Shown here: piece after piece, positions 15,268 through 26,967 of the stretch | Numbering within the stretch: position 1 is the first letter of the stretch | How the letters are laid out: each line of letters begins with the position of its first letter | Assembly (NCBI GenBank): GCA_037349105.1 | Contig: JAYJMM010000119.1 | Span: forward strand, 558,001-622,000 | Length of the DNA: 64,000 nucleotides | Reading direction: 5' to 3' | Source: Limnomonas spitsbergensis | Taxonomy: Eukaryota > Chlorophyta > Chlorophyceae > Chlamydomonadales | The notes under the pieces: model-generated | Databases searched by the model: none | Told to the model about the DNA's origin: nothing | What the model saw: only the letters and a program-made list of their open reading frames with translations | Made by a program: the position numbers and the translations under genes

Positions 15268-16274
15268 GTATGTCTGGCCTCTGACCCTCTTTAGTTATAT
15301 ATACCCTATCCTCTGCCTAATTTCAATACCGGTATTCTGATTGGTACTGCATGATACCTAAAATCAAATTTTACGTTCCTGAATGTCATGTCCCAGTTTT
15401 CTCCTTTCCTTACCTATTCCCATTGGGGGCCTGCACGGCTGAGCCTTTTGGGGCAGGGCCCAGAGATGCCATGTTATTAATCTTACAATCTGATGTCATG
15501 AGAAATTCTTACCTAAACGTTTCCATGACTTTCATGATGCAATGTGTTATCCTCCAGATTTACTAGCCGCATTCTACTACATATTGTTTTGGTATGGGCT
15601 CTGCTTTTTCGCGCACAAAGCCAGGCCACTTGGCTTGCAGTGTTTGTCAGTACTGGTACTGGGCTTTGGTTGTGCCAAGCACATCTGACTATGCGGTATC
15701 CGCCCGGGCTATATGCATATCCACACATTGTGTGACCAAACTATAATTCCAACACTAATATTGACCACCTCTCCCAAGACAACGGCGTGCTAAAAAAAGG
15801 GGCGCTCAACCGCATCCCTGGCTCCAGCGTCTAAATGTCTGGTTTAGAACTTGTGAGGAAAGAAATTACCCCCTCAGAAAAGGAAATCCAATTCTACAGC
15901 CCCTCACGAGTCCAACCCTTAAAAAGTGCGACCAATCCTCCCAAGCAACGTGGAGTTACATGGGCCATCCAAAAACAACTTGAAGCCTTAAATATAGATG
16001 TTGGACTTGGGAACAACTGAAGCCCATCCGCTGCCTGTGAGGCAATAATGTATCCACATTTGGATAACGAGACGACAGGAAAAGCTATATATGGTATAAG
16101 TACTGGTACACAAGCGGGGCAGCAGCTCTCCCTCTCAAAGCCAATGGCTCCTGCAATCGGCAACCTCTTCAACCCAATCTTCATCTTCCAACTGGGGTGC
16201 ATGATTTTTACTCTCAGAGCTCTCTGAAACTATCGCAGCTCCTGTGGGGGAGCAAGTCGTCGGGCTCGGACAAT
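15268..16274. other. Region between the LRR-like gene and TLC gene 1
   Basis: It presumably holds the unrecognised 3' end of the LRR-like gene (+) and the 3' UTR of TLC gene 1 (-). A weak LINE-tail-like motif (GGCTGAGCC ... GGGCAGGGCCCAGAG) is at 15436-15466. A 61-codon + frame at 15835-16020 has no recognisable similarity and is not called a gene. Confidence 0.45.
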
Positions 16275-19200
16275 TCAAGCCTCTTTGTTTTTGTCCTTAG
16301 ATGCCTTATCTCCCCGCATGGCAAGCTGGACGATTTTGTAGAACCAGAAGAGCTGCAAGGCACGGAATTTCAACACATTCACACATTCAAGAGTAAAAGA
16401 CCCCAACAAACGGAGGACACTGAGATCATCACACAGTCTAGTTTATATCAAGGTTTGCCAAACCTTAATGTTATTCTTGTTTGGTGGGGGTGAACTTGCT
16501 GTCCTTTCTTTCCTCTTATACATTCTCCCTTGGCTTTCCTAGCTGACCTTTGTTTGCCGATGTGGCCTAGCTTTATTTCAGCATGGCCCAGAGGTGTAAC
16601 GTCATTAACATAGTATAATTTATATAAGCTATGGCCCACTTGCCCCACATGTCTTCGATTGCATACGGTATACCAGGGGGTCCCCCTGCGGTACTGTGAA
16701 GTTAAGTGCATTTTCACTGTCCAGAGGAGCATCCCAATTGATGCATGGGACAGGTGCTTGCACTCTGGATTCACCAATCTCACCCTCAATGTGCGAATCT
16801 GTATACTTATCTGAAGTACCGTAGTCAGCCTTAAATAATATAAATAAGAATGGGTCCTTGGTCAAACTCACTTGCAGTGTGCAGATGAATACCATGAGTC
16901 CGATGAAAATAACGGCCCAGGTCAGAGGCAAGATGTGGATGGCATGTGTGAACGCTGGCATCAGAATGGAGTATGGAGCTGCAGCATGGGGCAGAACGGG
17001 CGGGAGGGTGGCGCAGCAGGTAAGGAGAGAGACTGGTAAGGGAACGATAAATCTGTCTGAGACTTCCCCTCTGAAATCTTCAGAACACGAGGAAAATCAC
17101 GAAAAGATTCCCATTCGCATGTGGAGCAGTGAGGGCTGGCCTCCTGGGGGATGACGGAGCCAGGGCAGGGGCAGAGCGGGCAGGATGGGAGCCAGGATAG
17201 GGAGCCAGGTCAGCAGCGAAGTGGAGAGGGGGACAATATGAGCCAGGTCAGGAAGGAAGCAGGGTGTGCATGAGCAGTCAAAATAAGACAACAACAACAA
17301 CAACAAAAGCCTTCCCAACTGACAGAATCCAGCTTCCCAGCTTTCCCAATCCCCTACTTTCCACTCTGCTGCCTCTTGAGCAGGCCCACCTGCAGCCACT
17401 CTTGCCACGAAGAACACCAGTGTAAACAGCGGCAGCATGACGTCTTTCAGCACCGGCACCTGGAGTGCGTGGGTGGCCTTGGCGATGTGAAGGAATGGGT
17501 TGCTGCACAGCTGAGCGGGAGGCATCATTCAGGTTGTGATCGAGGAGGGGCTGAGTGCAGAGCAGATTGAAAGAAATGCCCAGAACATGAAATTTGTTGC
17601 TGCATGGAAGACGGAATGCAACCATTATGGGTGTGAAAAGAGTGTACCGCATGGAAGACGGAATGCAACCATTATGGGTGTGAAAAGAGTGTACTGCATG
17701 GGAGACAGAATGCAACCATTATGGGTGTGGAGTGTACTGCATGGGAGACGGAGTGCAACCATTATAGGTGTGAAAGAGGGGATCCTGCAGGGCCTGGGCA
17801 AATGCATATAACTACTTGGGGAGGCAGGGATGCCTCAGAGGTAGGATTGAGAAGAAGTTCAGGCCACCCAGACTCCACTTGGCAGAGGCAAGAACGTGCT
17901 CATGCCAGCAGGGGCCAGAAGCGGCTACGTACATCAGAATTGGAAGTCTAAAATGGCACTTAACCTTCATGCTGCCATTCAAACCTCCATTCCAGAATCC
18001 TCAATTGTCTGCAACAAAATACATGATTTTTTCTACCTACACCCAGCGGATCCTAAAAATGTACCCTGCCTGTGCCTGTCTTGGTCTGACCTCATGCGTA
18101 TCCCCAATTCCTTGTTTCCTCGAGCCCACTTCCGATGGCACTACCTCGTCCATGCATACAAGGCCACTGGCAGCATGCACATAAATACATAATGTAGCAA
18201 CAGGAGCAGCACAGACCGAAATCTTGATGAAACTCTCACCTGAGATCAAACAGGGCCTGCCACATGGTCCCGTACCGCAGCAAGTTGGCCTGGTATGACA
18301 AGCTGATGAGTGCCATGGTGGCCACATGATGCACCACCATTTCAGTCTTGAGCACGGTGCCAACACCGAGCACAGTGCTAATCATCTCGTGCAGGTAGTT
18401 GTGGAAGGAGAGGAGAAAGTACAGCCTGGAGGAGGGATGGACAGGTAGGAACAGGCCATAAGTTTGAACCCCTAGGATACGTATCCACATGGAGGTTTTA
18501 GACCAGGACAGGTGCATGCATGGTCACCGGCTGGTATGCACATGGCATGCATGGCAAGCATGTCCACCAGCTGGCATGTGCATGCCTTCATGGCATTTCT
18601 GGCCAACACCTGGTATGCATGGCAAGCATGGCCACTAGCTGGCACGTGAATGGATATCTTAAATGTTGGATCGCCACATGGGCCTCACGCATGGCACCCA
18701 GAGGCTTCCATCAAAACAGTTTGCAAGTAGTTATACCTGGCAGCGGGCAAGTAGCCACTCATGTCATGCACAGGTCCCAATGGCCTGTTTGCCGCGCTTG
18801 CATCATAGCTCGAGCCCCCCAAGCACAAACGCAACGAAAAGGGCTAGGGTCAGCATGGTAGGCAGCCGGCTGATCCACTAGCCGTGCTCAGGGCCCGCCA
18901 CACCCACGGATGTCTCAAGCTACATGTACAGATTTTGAATGCAACTTTCTCACGATTCTGGCCACTCGTCCATTGGGCTCCTTCTTTGATTCTGTTCCCT
19001 GGACTTATTTTGCCAAGATAAGATGCTTGGACCCTTTGACGAGTAAAAATGAAGAAAAACACTCCTGTCAATGGGGACATGAGAATTCAGGGAACAGCGC
19101 AGCTTGCTTGGGTCAGACGCCAGATCTGCACCGTGTAATAACGGTACATTCAAGCGGTCTGACTCGACCTATAACTGCCAGTCCACGTTATTTTAAGCTA

Positions 19201-20031
19201 TGCTCATCTGTTGCCACGCCACCTTGGGCCAGCGACTGTGGGTGGCAGACTTAACACTACGATAGGGCCAAAGCCAAGCAGGCGTTGGGCATGTCTAAAA
19301 ATAAAACAAATAATAATGCTGCCAGAGATGGGGTCTCCCAATTGTCTCCCATGAAAACCTAAGGGTTCCTCCACTAGGTTCGTCCATGGGGGGTTAGTCA
19401 GGTCCTAAGGGATTTTCAGTGCCAGAGAACCTGGAAACTTTATAAGTGCCCTCCTGACTTGAAATTTGATTGACTTGCCTAGTTGCATGCTTACACAGTG
19501 CTTGGCATGCAGCAAATAAGAAGTAAACACAAGGTTTGCATGTGTGGGTGGGTATGTCAGCAGCGCCCGTTGTGGGGACTGTATGTTACAATGACATGCA
19601 TGTCTGTGATGCATGACACGCATGACAGGCATGAGTGTATGAGTGTTGTCCTGATCCGCTTACCTTTGGATAATGACCAGCTTATGGTCTGGCCAGCCCA
19701 GCATGCAGGCGTCGGTGCTCCACGGCGTGCATCCGCCGTTGTACAGCACTGTGTTGAAGACGGCCAGGACCTCCAGCAGCCCGCTCAACAGCGCGATGAA
19801 CAAGTTGTCATACACGACCATGGCCCTCTTGCGCTTGGCGTTGGGCTTGCGTCCGGCCTCGAGAGGCGGTCCGACTATCAGCCACTCTGAGAGGTAGCGT
19901 ACCGCTAAGAGAGCCAGGCTGATCCATGCGGTTTGAACGAAATCGAATATCGGCGCACCCACGTATAAATCGTGAGGGTCCAAGCCCAGTCCCACCGCGA
20001 CGGACTCAGCGATCTTGACCGCAGACAACAT
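16275..20031 (-). CDS. TLC-domain protein, ceramide-synthase-like (copy 1)
   Basis: Probable ER-membrane N-acyltransferase of the LAG1/ceramide synthase family, which acylates sphingoid bases; the exact substrate cannot be told. Five exons in transcript order: 20031-19664 (ATG at 20031), 18425-18240, 17502-17390, 16978-16872 and 16352-16275 (TGA). All phases agree, giving 283 residues. The TLC core is clear: LYFLLSFHNYLHEM, then the diagnostic double-His motif VVHHVATMALISLSYQANLLRYG, ALFDLSNPFLHIAKATH, and the last membrane segment running into LFWFYKIVQLAMRG. Six or so hydrophobic segments are visible, and the C-terminus is Lys-rich. It is shorter at the N-terminus than animal CerS and has no homeobox. 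It is a tandem paralogue of the gene at 20543-23013. TRAM or CLN8-type TLC proteins are alternatives, but the HH motif context fits LAG1 best. Confidence 0.9.
16479..16607 (+). mobile_element. LINE 3' tail, family 1 variant, in the last intron of TLC gene 1
   Basis: It runs from GTTTGGTGGGGGTGAAC through TTTGCCGATGTGGCCTAGC to GCCCAGAGGTGTAACGTCAT. The same sequence occurs in reverse orientation at 24782-24905. It is antisense to the host gene. Confidence 0.7.
17602..17775 (+). repeat. Minisatellite, about four units, intron of TLC gene 1
   Basis: Four units share the core GGAATGCAACCATTATGGGT followed by GTGAAAAGAGTGTAC-like sequence. Unit length varies by small deletions. It lies in intron 17503-18239. 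Confidence 0.85.
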
Positions 20032-20542
20032 CTACGTAACCCTTTTATCTGTATTCAGATGATTTGAACCTAAGAAACGGCCAGAGTCACTTGCGTTTTT
20101 TGTTTGTGCTGATGGTCCTGTTTTTTTGACAACCGCGTTTCTGATCTCATCCCACGTTACGGTCTGACAGGCAGGTAGTCGGTGACGAGGCGCTCGCTTT
20201 GTCAAACGGTCACACAAGTGTGTGCCTTTGAGGAGCCAGAAGAAGGTGCATTTCTCTTGTCACACGCATTCACCTTCAGTCACATAATTCTTTTGCATCC
20301 ACAAGTACAACACATTACTGCCTCTAACAGCAGTTCAGGTACTTCTTGACCTCTCTGCATTTGTTTCTACTTTGCTCTGCTTCTACCAGGATTGGTGCAG
20401 GGCGACACAAGATTCACGTCAGTGTACATTTCACTGGACCAGGCGACCAGCCACTGAATGCCCGAGGCTCTCATCCAGCACTGGTGGCCTCAATCATTAT
20501 TTTGAAACCATGGGCCCATCCATGAGTCACGTATCTGATCTG
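20032..20542. other. 511-bp spacer between the two TLC genes
   Basis: It holds the promoter and 5' UTR of TLC gene 1 and the 3' UTR of TLC gene 2. No open frame or repeat stands out. Confidence 0.5.
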
Positions 20543-23013
20543 TCAGTTTCGGCTGACTGCATGTACCGATATGCTGTTGATGCTGACTGTACTCCTGTGC
20601 GCCTTCCCATGGCCATGATCTTCGGAGGAGGGTGCGTCACCGCATGCTATACGTTTCCACATTTGAATGATCTTGTAGAGCCAGAAGAGCTGCAGGCATG
20701 TGTCGGTTTGCAACAATGAAAATTTGAATTCGGAACACCGATAGTTTTCGTGGACGGTTGGTAACAGTTCAGGGAACCTTAAAGCATCATATCTTATCAT
20801 CCAATTCCGCTCTTCATGGCCCATGCAGGCCATGCATGGTGCTGCTCGTGCATGCCACTGCATGCGGCACACACATGGGGGCCTGGAACTGCCATATGAT
20901 GAAATGATGATGAGACTTGAACGATAAGCAAGCCATCTTAAATTGTCTGCATGATGCGCTGCTCTGCCCTCGGGTCCCTTCTTTTAATCAATGTTTCCTG
21001 AGGGCTGGAACGATATTGAACTGAATAATGTAGCAGCATGCACATCGTGCTTTGGCTCCCCCCTGATCGCACCTGGATGGCGTAGAGGAACATCATCATG
21101 GAGACAAAGAAGCATGCCCAATGGAGAGGCACGGCGGTGAAGTTCTGGAAGGCCGGCAGCAGCACGGAGAAGGGCGGGCAGATGACCCTTGCGGCCAGGA
21201 ACATGACGCTGAAGGCAAGGAACGCGGCCCTCTTAGCAGGCCGTGTCAGAGGGATGCAGTCCACGGTATTCAGAGTCTTGGAGAGGTGCAGCAGGGGGTT
21301 GCTGCAGCATGTGCGAGGGGCATGCGTGGCACAGAAGGTTGGCAACGATGTGTGTTGCAGCATCTACGCTACAGGCTACTTCTAGGCTGACTCCTGTTTT
21401 CATTGAGGCTCAAGAGTATCAAGTCCTCCAGCCTAGTCTTAAATCCGAGGTGATATGCCTCAGCTGGTGTTATATTTGAGGTCAAAGAAGGCTATTCTCA
21501 ATTGGCGCTTCCTGGCGCCCAAGGCACTATTCATTTAGGATGTTTTGTACCTTTAGGCCCTGCTTAACGCTCAGCAGCTACGCACCATCCTTAATTTACA
21601 GTCCTTTGGGCACCATGAGGGACCATGTTGAGTTCATGTGGATGGCGTTTTTAAGGACTGGAAATTATATGAATTATAAATGGTCTGACACTGTCACAGT
21701 TTAGGTCGGACATGGCCACCCACATGATCTCAGGAAGGAAAGAAAGCTATGCCCTGTGGGAGCGTGAGAGATGAGGAAACAGCGCAGCCTGCGCCGAAGC
21801 CACATCCGCGCCGTTACCGTCACATGATCTCAACAAGGTCCTCCTTGGTGCCCAGGACAACATACATCTGAATTCGGATGGTATAAATCAGTCACACCTG
21901 AGGTCGAACAAGGCCATCCACATGATCCCGTAACGCAGGAAATTGGTGTGGTAGCCCACAGCCATGCAGACCATGGTAGCCACATGGTGCTGCAGCATCT
22001 CCTTTTTGAGCAACGTGCCGACGTGCAAGCAAGTGCCCAGCACCTCACCCAGGTAGTGATTGAAGGTGATGAGGAAAAACAGCCTGTGAGCAAATGTCCA
22101 CATTCCAATTTATTTCCAGTGAAACAAAATATATCAAGGTTCGGAATCTGCAGTTAAGGGCAGAGAGCAGACAAGCGCCTGGAAGGGATGCCCAATGAGG
22201 GCATGCAGCGACTGAGTCATGGTAGCATGGTACGGATTGTACTACCAAGGTAGCACGAAAAGGCGCAACACGGACTATGGAAGGGAGGACCGCGGATTAG
22301 CTCATGATGATGATGGGACTTAAGCACTGACGCAGTGATCTGCTCTGTTTCAGGTTTGAATGCACGGACATTTGAACAGCATGAGAGGTACCTAAAAAGG
22401 CGCACTTTGTTGGGTCAAGGGGGTCAAGGCAGGGGGGATGGCTTCCTGGGCCAAGAGCAATAGGAGGTGCATGGGGTGCTAACTGCTAACGTGATGAACC
22501 ATGCGTTTCACAGATGGGCGCCTTGGGCGATGGGTGCGCGAGCATACGTGCTACTTATGAGCACATTTTATTTAGGAAGGCTTGAACGTAGCAGGAGGGT
22601 TGGGACGTTTTGGTTTATTCCAGGCCAGGCATACAGAAATTAAGTGGAGAAGTGCGGTAGTACCTTTGTATTGGGAGTGCCTGCTGTTGCTGCCATCCCT
22701 CCATGCACTTGGATGCACTCCACGGCAAGCAGCTCCCGTTCCAGCGCAACATGATCGACCAGCACAGCACCTGCAGGCTTGCCGAGACAGCCGTGTGGTA
22801 CCCGCTCTCGTAGAATTCGCGAACCGATGCGTTTTTTACGGGACCGAGCCGACGGAGCGCCTGGCCGAGTCGGTCTATGAGCGCACGCTCTGAAAGCACG
22901 CGCACAACCAGGAATATCACAGATAGCCAGCTGCTGCGCATAAAATCCCAGAATTCGGGTGCAAGAGGTATGGCTGTGTTGTATCCCAATACAACACGTA
23001 GGGCGTCTGACAT
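20543..23013 (-). CDS. TLC-domain protein, ceramide-synthase-like (copy 2)
   Basis: Paralogue of copy 1, in the same orientation, 511 bp upstream of it. Four exons in transcript order: 23013-22664 (ATG at 23013), 22083-21898, 21301-21073 and 20689-20543 (TGA). Phases agree and give 303 residues. Motifs: LFFLITFNHYLGEV, the double-His motif LQHHVATMVCMAVGYHTNFL, ALFDLSNPLLHLSKTLN, then WACFFVSMMMFLYAIQLFWLYKIIQM. The second exon is 186 nt as in copy 1, and the first two splice junctions and the last one are at homologous codons. The intron that splits ARV/APYS in copy 1 is absent here, where ARVICPPFSVLLPAF is continuous. The C-terminal tail is longer and unrelated. A LINE ends within about 200 bp of the start codon, so the promoter may have been replaced or shortened. 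Confidence 0.88.
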
Positions 23014-23223
23014 AGTGCGTCGTTTGTCACGGTGCCAGGTCGTGCTCCATCCGTTTGCTCCTTTGATTTTGCACACCAGGCATCGGAAGGCCCAAACCAG
23101 GTGTCGAACGTAGGCAGGACAGAAGAGGGAGATTCCGTACGGCGTGGTGTAACCGTATCTAGCGATGGTCGCGTTCGGATTTCGGAAGCATAGCGCCGAA
23201 ACCTTCAAATGTGCAAAACAGTT

Positions 23224-24781
23224 TGACGTTACACCTCTGGGCCATGTGCCTTGCACCCGCGGTATCAAGCAGGGATGCCCACTCAGCCCCCTCTTTTTCA
23301 GTCTGTATATCAGCGATCTGCCGGGCATGATCGCAGCCCAGTGCCTTGCAGAGGGCATTATGCTGGGGACGGGGCGACGACTCAGGTGCCTCTTATTGGC
23401 GGATGATGTCACCCTGCTAGCCAGCAGCCCGGCAGGGCTGCAGCGCATGCTAGATGCCCTGCATGAGTTTGCAGCGGTCAAGCAGCTCCAGTTCAACGTC
23501 AGCAAGACAGATATATTGGAGTTTGGCAGCCGCTTAGCTGCGCAGCGCCGGCAATCAGCCCATCCTTGCATGTATGGCCCCGATAAGATAGTGCTGAAGC
23601 GTGTCCAGGATTTCAAGTTCTTGGGCATCATTCAGCATGAGAGCGGCAGCATGAGGAAGGCCATGCAAGGTAGAGAGGTGCCTTTTGCTACCGCGTTGCA
23701 CCGTGTCCGCCGCATGGCCGCCAAGGTGCACCTAAGGCATCATCTGCCTACACGCATCTGGTTGGCGTCTGTCTATGCAGCGCCTGCGGCCAACTACAGT
23801 GATGTGGTGTGGGCCGCCGATCACCTTAGGCAGCGGCCTTGCTTCAAGAGCAAGATGCAGTCCAGCTTCCTCCAGCATCTGCGCCAGGCTGCAGGGCTAC
23901 CTCCGTCCGCTGCCAGTTGGGGGGTCATGAGGGAGCTGCAGATCCAGCCACTACAGCTAAGTTGGTGGCAGCATGTACTTCGCTTTTACAACGCAGCGGT
24001 CGCACCAGCAGCACAGCAAGACAGCCCACTCATGGCCGCAGCCATAGCAGCCGACATGCAGCTCTCTGTCAGGCAGGGCAGCGGAGGGCGCAATTTGTGC
24101 AGTAATATGCTAGGTGCCTTGCTGGAGCTGGAGCTGGGATCAGCCGATCCCAAACTGCGTCAGACAGCAACTGACCTACAGCCGCTGCCTGTCAGAGAGG
24201 TGCTAGCGCTAGTTGATGCAGCATACGAGCGGGCGCAGCTGGATGCAGCTGGCAGAGGGGACCCCAGAGATCCTGCCACTGAACACAGGTCTGCGGCCGC
24301 CTACCGCACCTGGGTTCAGTCCACGGCGGGCGCCGTGCTGGCGAAGGCCAGGGGCCGCACCAGCGGAAGGAGTGTGCTTGCGTGCGCACACACTTAAGGC
24401 TGCGGCTCGGCGCCGTCAGCACGGCTGACACTAGAGGACGGCGAATTGTTCAGCAGCGTGACAGGCGGTGTTGCCTGCGATGTTGGGCTAGTAGAGACGG
24501 CGACCATGTGGAGGACGCGCTGCATGCTTGCTTTCAATGCCCCAGTGTGCAGGATCAACTTAGAGAGCGGGGATGGGCAGGTCCTCCGAACGGTGACTTC
24601 CTTTGTATTTTGTGTTTTCCAGCCTTTTGTTTTGTATATTCACCTTATTTCCCATTTTCCCCCCTTTTCTTTTGTCCTGCCCCCTTCTGTGTTTGTTTTC
24701 ATCTTTCCTCCCAACTCTTCAGTTAGGCGCCCGCGCGGCCGAGCCTTATTTGAGCAGGGCCCAGAGGTGTAACGTCATTGA
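23224..24781 (+). mobile_element. Non-LTR retrotransposon (LINE), 5'-truncated, with reverse transcriptase
   Basis: The element carries the reverse transcriptase core and its own 3' tail. The polymerase part begins at the GIKQGCPLSPLFFSLYISDL block, so everything upstream (ORF1, endonuclease, RT fingers) is missing. The tail is T/C-rich and ends ...GGGCCCAGAGGTGTAACGTC ATTGA, the terminus that recurs elsewhere in the window (for example 13610 and, reversed, 27544, 25994 and 50597). A 19-bp reverse-complement match to that terminus sits at 23224-23242, at the 5' edge. Confidence 0.85.
23237..24600 (+). pseudogene. LINE reverse transcriptase, truncated and frameshifted
   Basis: The frame open from 23165 to 24397 shows the RT palm with the LADD box (RCLLLADDVTLLASSPAGL, the usual FADD/YADD variant) and the thumb (LQFNVSKTDILEFG). 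The C-terminal zinc-knuckle (CCLRC ... HACFQCP, a C2HC pattern) is in the +1 frame from about 24382, so a single indel near 24385-24395 breaks the protein. The N-terminal half of the RT is absent. The first 24 codons of the open frame (23165-23236) are probably host flank, not element. Confidence 0.85.
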
Positions 24782-24905
24782 CCTCTGGGCCATGCTGAAA
24801 TAAAGCCCGGCCACGACGGCAAACAAGAAGTCAGGTAGGAAAGTCAAGGGAGAAGGCACAAAGGGAAAGAAAGGATAGCAGGTTCACGTTCACCCACCAA
24901 ACAAC
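24782..24905 (-). mobile_element. LINE 3' tail (family 1 variant), inverted against the previous element
   Basis: Reverse complement of the tail at 16479-16607 (ACCTCTGGGCCATGCTGAAA ... CACCCACCAAAC). Its terminus abuts the terminus of the + strand LINE, so the two tails meet end to end. Confidence 0.75.
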
Positions 24906-24961
24906 AGAACAAGAACACAAAGGTCAGGCAAACTGTATCCCCTGCCCCTGAAGAGACTAAC

Positions 24962-25076
24962 CTTCAAAAAGCTCAACCACAAGCTCAAATGCTGTGCAAA
25001 CATGTGTGTGGTCCCCTGCTCGGGCGACACCTCCAGCACTCCAGCAGCCTCCCAGCTCTCCACCAAGCATGGCTAC
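24962..25076 (-). other. Exon-like segment of unknown gene
   Basis: On the - strand a sequence with a good acceptor (GAGCAG|GT) and donor (GAAG|GTTAGT) is open and encodes VAMLGGELGGCWSAGGVA ... FELVVELFEG. The end resembles a kinase hinge but is too short to identify. No adjoining exons were found because a LINE lies directly downstream. It could be a gene relic or chance. Confidence 0.25.
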
Positions 25077-25544
25077 CTGCTCACTAGGAGAGGAACGGAG
25101 CGGATGGAGACTATTTTCCTGTCTTGTTTCTCGCGCTGAGAGAATAACACAGTTTTTGAATGTGAAGAGGTGAATCTTCATGGCGTTACAACCGTATCCC
25201 CTTGATACCTAGACAATGCTGAGGCGTAGTCGTCTCTGGGGCCGGGGATTCCCTTGATAGTCCTTATTTTTCAGCCTCTTGTCTGCCCTTCAATTTGTTT
25301 CCGTTTTTCTTCATTCCTCCCCCTCAAAAACTAGCTGGCTTTCCCAACTGCTCAGTAGTGCGGTCACTCAGCCTTTGTAGAGAAGGGCCTAAGGATGCAA
25401 TTTTAGTAACTCAAGACCCTCCTGTAACCCCCACCCCTCCCATCCAGCTCCACCTATATCAATCTATCATCATTGACAAGCTTCCACCCACTGAATTTAC
25501 CAGGCATCCACAGTAGACCAGGCGACCATACTTGACATACCTAT

Positions 25545-25830
25545 TGGCTGGTGGGTTCAAAGGTTGAGAGATAGAACCCGCCAAACGATCCTCTCTCCCC
25601 CCGCCTAGTAGATCGTCAGCTTCCTAGTTCCTGCCCCCCTAAAGGGGAGGATGGCATGGCTGCACGATGGTCCAGGGAGGATGGGATGGCGGCATTATGG
25701 TCAATGGGAGGATGGCATGGCGGCACCATGGTCCAGGCTGTGCATGGTAGCTGGAATTGTGCTTAGTCATCCCCTACCAGCCTCACGCGGCCGAGCGTTC
25801 AACAAGGCCCAGCGGTTATGCACCGTTCTA
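25545..25830 (+). mobile_element. LINE-like 3' tail, family 2
   Basis: The segment AAAGGTTGAG..ATAGAACCCGCC, an internal GGATGGCATGGCGGCACCAT repeat, then GCGGCCGAGCGTTCAACA and GCCCAGCGGTTATGCACC, recurs at 39829-40045 (same strand) and its end recurs reversed at 51240-51330. It shares the GCGGCCGAGC core with family 1 but has a different terminus. Confidence 0.65.
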
Positions 25831-25839
25831 TGCATGTAG

Positions 25840-26967
25840 TCTGGTGGACAGGCTACTGGCAAGAGGCTGAGAGCACAGCAAACAGATCCGGCCGGAGCCA
25901 AACCGGCTCACCATGATAGCAGCGCTTCATGCTTCAATCGACCTTAAAATACCGTCAATAAAGCATTTGTAGTAAGGCAGTACAGTAGTATGATAATGAC
26001 GTTACACCCCTGGGCCCTGCTTAAAAAAAGGTCGGCCACTTCGGCAAACAAAAATTCAGGACAGTAGTACCGTATGTGAGACGGACCTGCAGGGCATGCT
26101 GGAATGCTTTATTTGTGGCAAGGTTTATACAGTCCCCGTGGTGCGTGTTTTATGGTCATGGCATTCAAATGTTTTGGATGCAGTCAAGGCGGCTGCAACA
26201 TGCAGAATGCAGCCTGCGCTGGTTGCTGGAATGCCTGAAGAGATGATGGCGGATGGCAACTGCAGTCCATTCTACCGTCACACTTTGAGTTGACTAGTAC
26301 TGAAGTTATAATGCTTGGCCATCAGCCAGTGTTTATATTTGACCTCTTGCATTTGTTGACTAGGTTGTTCACCGCCTGCAAGTCTATTACAGTGCCCCAT
26401 GAACAAGGACAAGTCAGGCAAGATCCAGGTCAGTTGCGCGTAGTGTGCCACGATTCCTTAACTGGCCAGCCAATACTCCCCTGGCCAACGTCAAACATTT
26501 GCGTGCTATACACTAATTTGCAAAAAATGCAAATCATCGACAAAACAACAATATTCAGATATTGCATCATAATTGAAGTAGTAGCCCCTGCTCAGTAGTA
26601 TTGCCGTGCCGTAAGTTACGAATACCAGGAGTTACATGTACTGCATAAACTGTTTTTAAAAAGCGCTTTGTCACTGCCAAAACTGATGCCCCAAGGCCTC
26701 AATACCGGAGCAGCCAAAACCTGCCAACGATACTGCCGTTTGCACATTATGATTAGCAAGCACTGAGGCATGCCATCGTATCGCGGATCATCAAGTCACT
26801 GATGGATGGGAACATGAATGGATGTAGATAACCTAGGCTACACATTTATCAATTTTCACCCATATCCTTTTCTCCCAGGCCCCAACCAGACAGTTGGACG
26901 CAGCGGATGATTTTGGGCAAGATCCATAGATTGTATCACATAATTTACTGTGCATTTAGAACGGACG
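25840..26967. other. Intergenic region downstream of transporter copy A
   Basis: It contains one reversed LINE tail (25994-26055). The rest has no recognisable coding region. It probably includes the 3' UTR of the transporter gene that ends at 26968. Confidence 0.45.
25994..26055 (-). mobile_element. LINE 3' tail, family 1, short
   Basis: TAATGACGTTACACCCCTGG GCCCTGC, an A-run, then GTCGGCCACTTCGGCAAACA: the reverse complement of the family 1 terminus. Confidence 0.65.

Noticed and set aside
22615..23631. 338-codon open frame on the - strand
   Set aside because: It fuses exon 1 of TLC gene 2 with the antisense of the LINE reverse transcriptase. The real coding part starts at the ATG at 23013.
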